From assembly GCA_023437755.1 (NCBI GenBank), contig JAEZFJ010000271.1:1-7250 (forward strand): DNA of 7,250 nucleotides, written 5' to 3'. Positions within the stretch are counted from its first letter, which is position 1; every line of letters starts with the position of its first letter. This document shows positions 6,000-7,250 of this stretch, piece by piece. The position numbers and the translations under genes are program-made. The notes below the pieces were generated by a model that had not been told where the DNA came from, did no database searches, and saw only the letters and a list, made by a program, of their open reading frames with translations. Origin of the DNA: Pseudomonadota bacterium. GTDB taxonomy: Bacteria > Pseudomonadota > Alphaproteobacteria > Rhizobiales > Devosiaceae.

Positions 6000-7250
6000 A
6001 TGGATTTTTGCCTGATCGGGATCGACGTCGGAACGACGGCGACCAAGGCGACGCTGATCGACGGCAAAGGCCGGCAACTGGCGAGCTTCGAGCGCCCCCA
6101 TCCGACCCTGCGTACGGCGCCCGGAACGGCCGAACAGCGGCCCGAGGATTGGCTAGACGGCGTGCTCGCAGCGCTGGAGCATTTCGCCGGCATCATTGAG
6201 CCATCCCGCGTCCTCGGCATTGGTCTCACCTCGCAGGCCAATTCGCATGTCTTTGTCGATGCGAACGGCAACGCCTTGCGGCCTGCCATCACCTGGCAGG
6301 ACACGCGTGCCGCAGACGATGCAGCCGCGATCGACCGGCAGGTCACAGCAGAGCAGAAGACGGCGTGGTTTGGCGGGCCGGTCCCGATCGATGCCAGTCA
6401 CGCGCTATCGCGAATGGCCTTTGTTACCCGGACCGAACCGCGAAACTGGGCGGCAACGCGTCATGTTCTGCTGCCCAAGGACTATGTGGCCCTGAAGCTC
6501 ACGGGCCACGTCGCGAGCGACGCAGTCGCGGCCGTGGGGCTTGTCGACGGCATGGGCCGATATGTTTCCGCCCTGCTCGACTTTCTGCCGGGCGCCGAGA
6601 GCAAGCTGCCGCCCATCTACCCGTTTCATCATAGCGTCGGGCGAATTGTGCAGGGCCTCCCTTTCGCCGGCGTCCCGGTGATGGTCGGGACGATGGACGC
6701 CTGGGCGGGGATGTTCGGTTGCGGCGTCGTGGTCGATGGCGACGCGATGTACCAGTCGGGCACCAGCGAAATCCCGGGCATCGTCTCCAGCACTGTCGTG
6801 CCCACGCCAGGCGTGATCCTTTTTCCGCCTTACCAGGGCATTCGCATGCATGCAGCCCCCACCCAGTCGGGCGGCGCTTCGATGCTCTGGCTCGGCACGC
6901 TGCTCGGCAAATTGCCCGCAGACCTGATCCAACAGGCGTCCGATATCAGGGTCGAGGCGACGACGCCCTTGTTCCTGCCACATCTGGCCGGCGAACGCGC
7001 TCCGATCTGGGATACGGCTTCGCGCGGCGTCTTCGCCCGGCTCACTGCCGATAGCGGTCCGGAGCAACTGACGCTGGCGGTGATGGAAGGCGTCGCTCAT
7101 TCGGTCCGATGGGCCTTCGAGGCGCTGGAGCAATCGGCAGGGATCGTACCGTCCCACATCAAGATCAGCGGTGGCGGCACGCGATCCGACGCCTGGTGTC
7201 AGATACGCGCCGATGTACTTGGCAAGCCGCTGACCCGCACGAGCATCCCC
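6000..7250 (+). CDS. FGGY-family carbohydrate kinase (xylulokinase-like), truncated by the right window edge
   Basis: The frame opens at ATG 6000 and stays open for 417 codons to the window end; family members are usually about 480-520 residues, so the C-terminus is missing. The enzyme would phosphorylate an imported sugar, ketose or polyol with ATP in the cytoplasm. FGGY landmarks in order: N-terminal phosphate-binding DVGTTATK (9-16); TSQANSHVFVDANG (77-90) and ITWQDTRA (97-104), the substrate-side segment corresponding to xylulokinase ILWNDGR or glycerol kinase VWQDRR; GTMDAWAGMFGCG (230-242), which probably carries the catalytic Asp; GTSE (254-257); PHLAGERAPIWD (327-338); and the second-domain signature GGGTRSDAWCQIRADVLG (391-408). 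AGAAGG lies shortly upstream of the start as a ribosome binding site. It is divergent from the sugar transporter across 116 bases, which strongly suggests a common substrate and co-regulation. The segment at 77-84 (TSQANSHV) does not match the usual GQMHG of xylulokinases, so the substrate is left open. Confidence 0.92.
   Translation, partial: MDFCLIGIDVGTTATKATLIDGKGRQLASFERPHPTLRTAPGTAEQRPEDWLDGVLAALEHFAGIIEPSRVLGIGLTSQANSHVFVDANGNALRPAITWQDTRAADDAAAIDRQVTAEQKTAWFGGPVPIDASHALSRMAFVTRTEPRNWAATRHVLLPKDYVALKLTGHVASDAVAAVGLVDGMGRYVSALLDFLPGAESKLPPIYPFHHSVGRIVQGLPFAGVPVMVGTMDAWAGMFGCGVVVDGDAMYQSGTSEIPGIVSSTVVPTPGVILFPPYQGIRMHAAPTQSGGASMLWLGTLLGKLPADLIQQASDIRVEATTPLFLPHLAGERAPIWDTASRGVFARLTADSGPEQLTLAVMEGVAHSVRWAFEALEQSAGIVPSHIKISGGGTRSDAWCQIRADVLGKPLTRTSIP

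Noticed and set aside
3827..6015. Long plus-strand frames opposite the ATPase and binding-protein genes
   Set aside because: They are antisense to genes with clear family motifs and show composition typical of high-GC shadow frames.

Overview
The window looks like chromosomal DNA from a high-GC alphaproteobacterium, most likely in the order Hyphomicrobiales (a Devosia- or Rhizobium-like organism). This rests on base composition, GC-rich third codon positions and protein style. It is an inference, because no rRNA or other taxonomic marker is present. Almost everything is metabolic and accessory. I see no IS element, CRISPR array, tRNA or phage gene.

Left part (1-1756), all on the minus strand. 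A probable two-gene operon runs leftward: a zinc-free MDR quinone oxidoreductase (749-1681), then, after 12 bases, a TetR-family repressor (122-736). A 17-base interrupted palindrome just upstream of the oxidoreductase start (1702-1718) is a good candidate operator for autoregulation. At the very left edge, positions 1-50 on the minus strand encode the first 16 residues of what is almost certainly L-serine ammonia-lyase (serine dehydratase, SdaA). It starts with GTG and runs out of the window.

Middle part (about 1757-2414) is gene-poor. It holds an 88-codon reading frame (1753-2019, minus) with coding-like content in its downstream two thirds. The coding-like signal seems to continue upstream in another frame, so this may be a frameshifted remnant. 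From about 2133 to 2414 I see no convincing gene, only a GC-rich hairpin (2347-2366) downstream of the transporter operon.

Right part (2415-7250) is a complete carbohydrate uptake unit of the CUT2 (ribose/xylose type) ABC family. It is transcribed leftward in the order periplasmic binding protein (4951-5883), double ATPase (3389-4909) and permease (2415-3386). A FGGY-family sugar kinase starts at 6000 on the plus strand, divergent from the transporter, and is cut by the right edge after 417 codons. The 116-base divergent intergenic region carries a plausible sigma-70 promoter for the transporter and two CTTG/CAAG palindromes that could be binding sites for a shared regulator not present in the window. 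Together these genes would bind a sugar or polyol in the periplasm, import it by ATP hydrolysis and phosphorylate it in the cytoplasm. The substrate cannot be fixed from sequence alone.

No clearly novel system is visible. The items most worth a second look are the asymmetric, partly degenerate ATP sites of the transporter ATPase, the paired palindromes in the divergent promoter region, and the probable frameshifted remnant.
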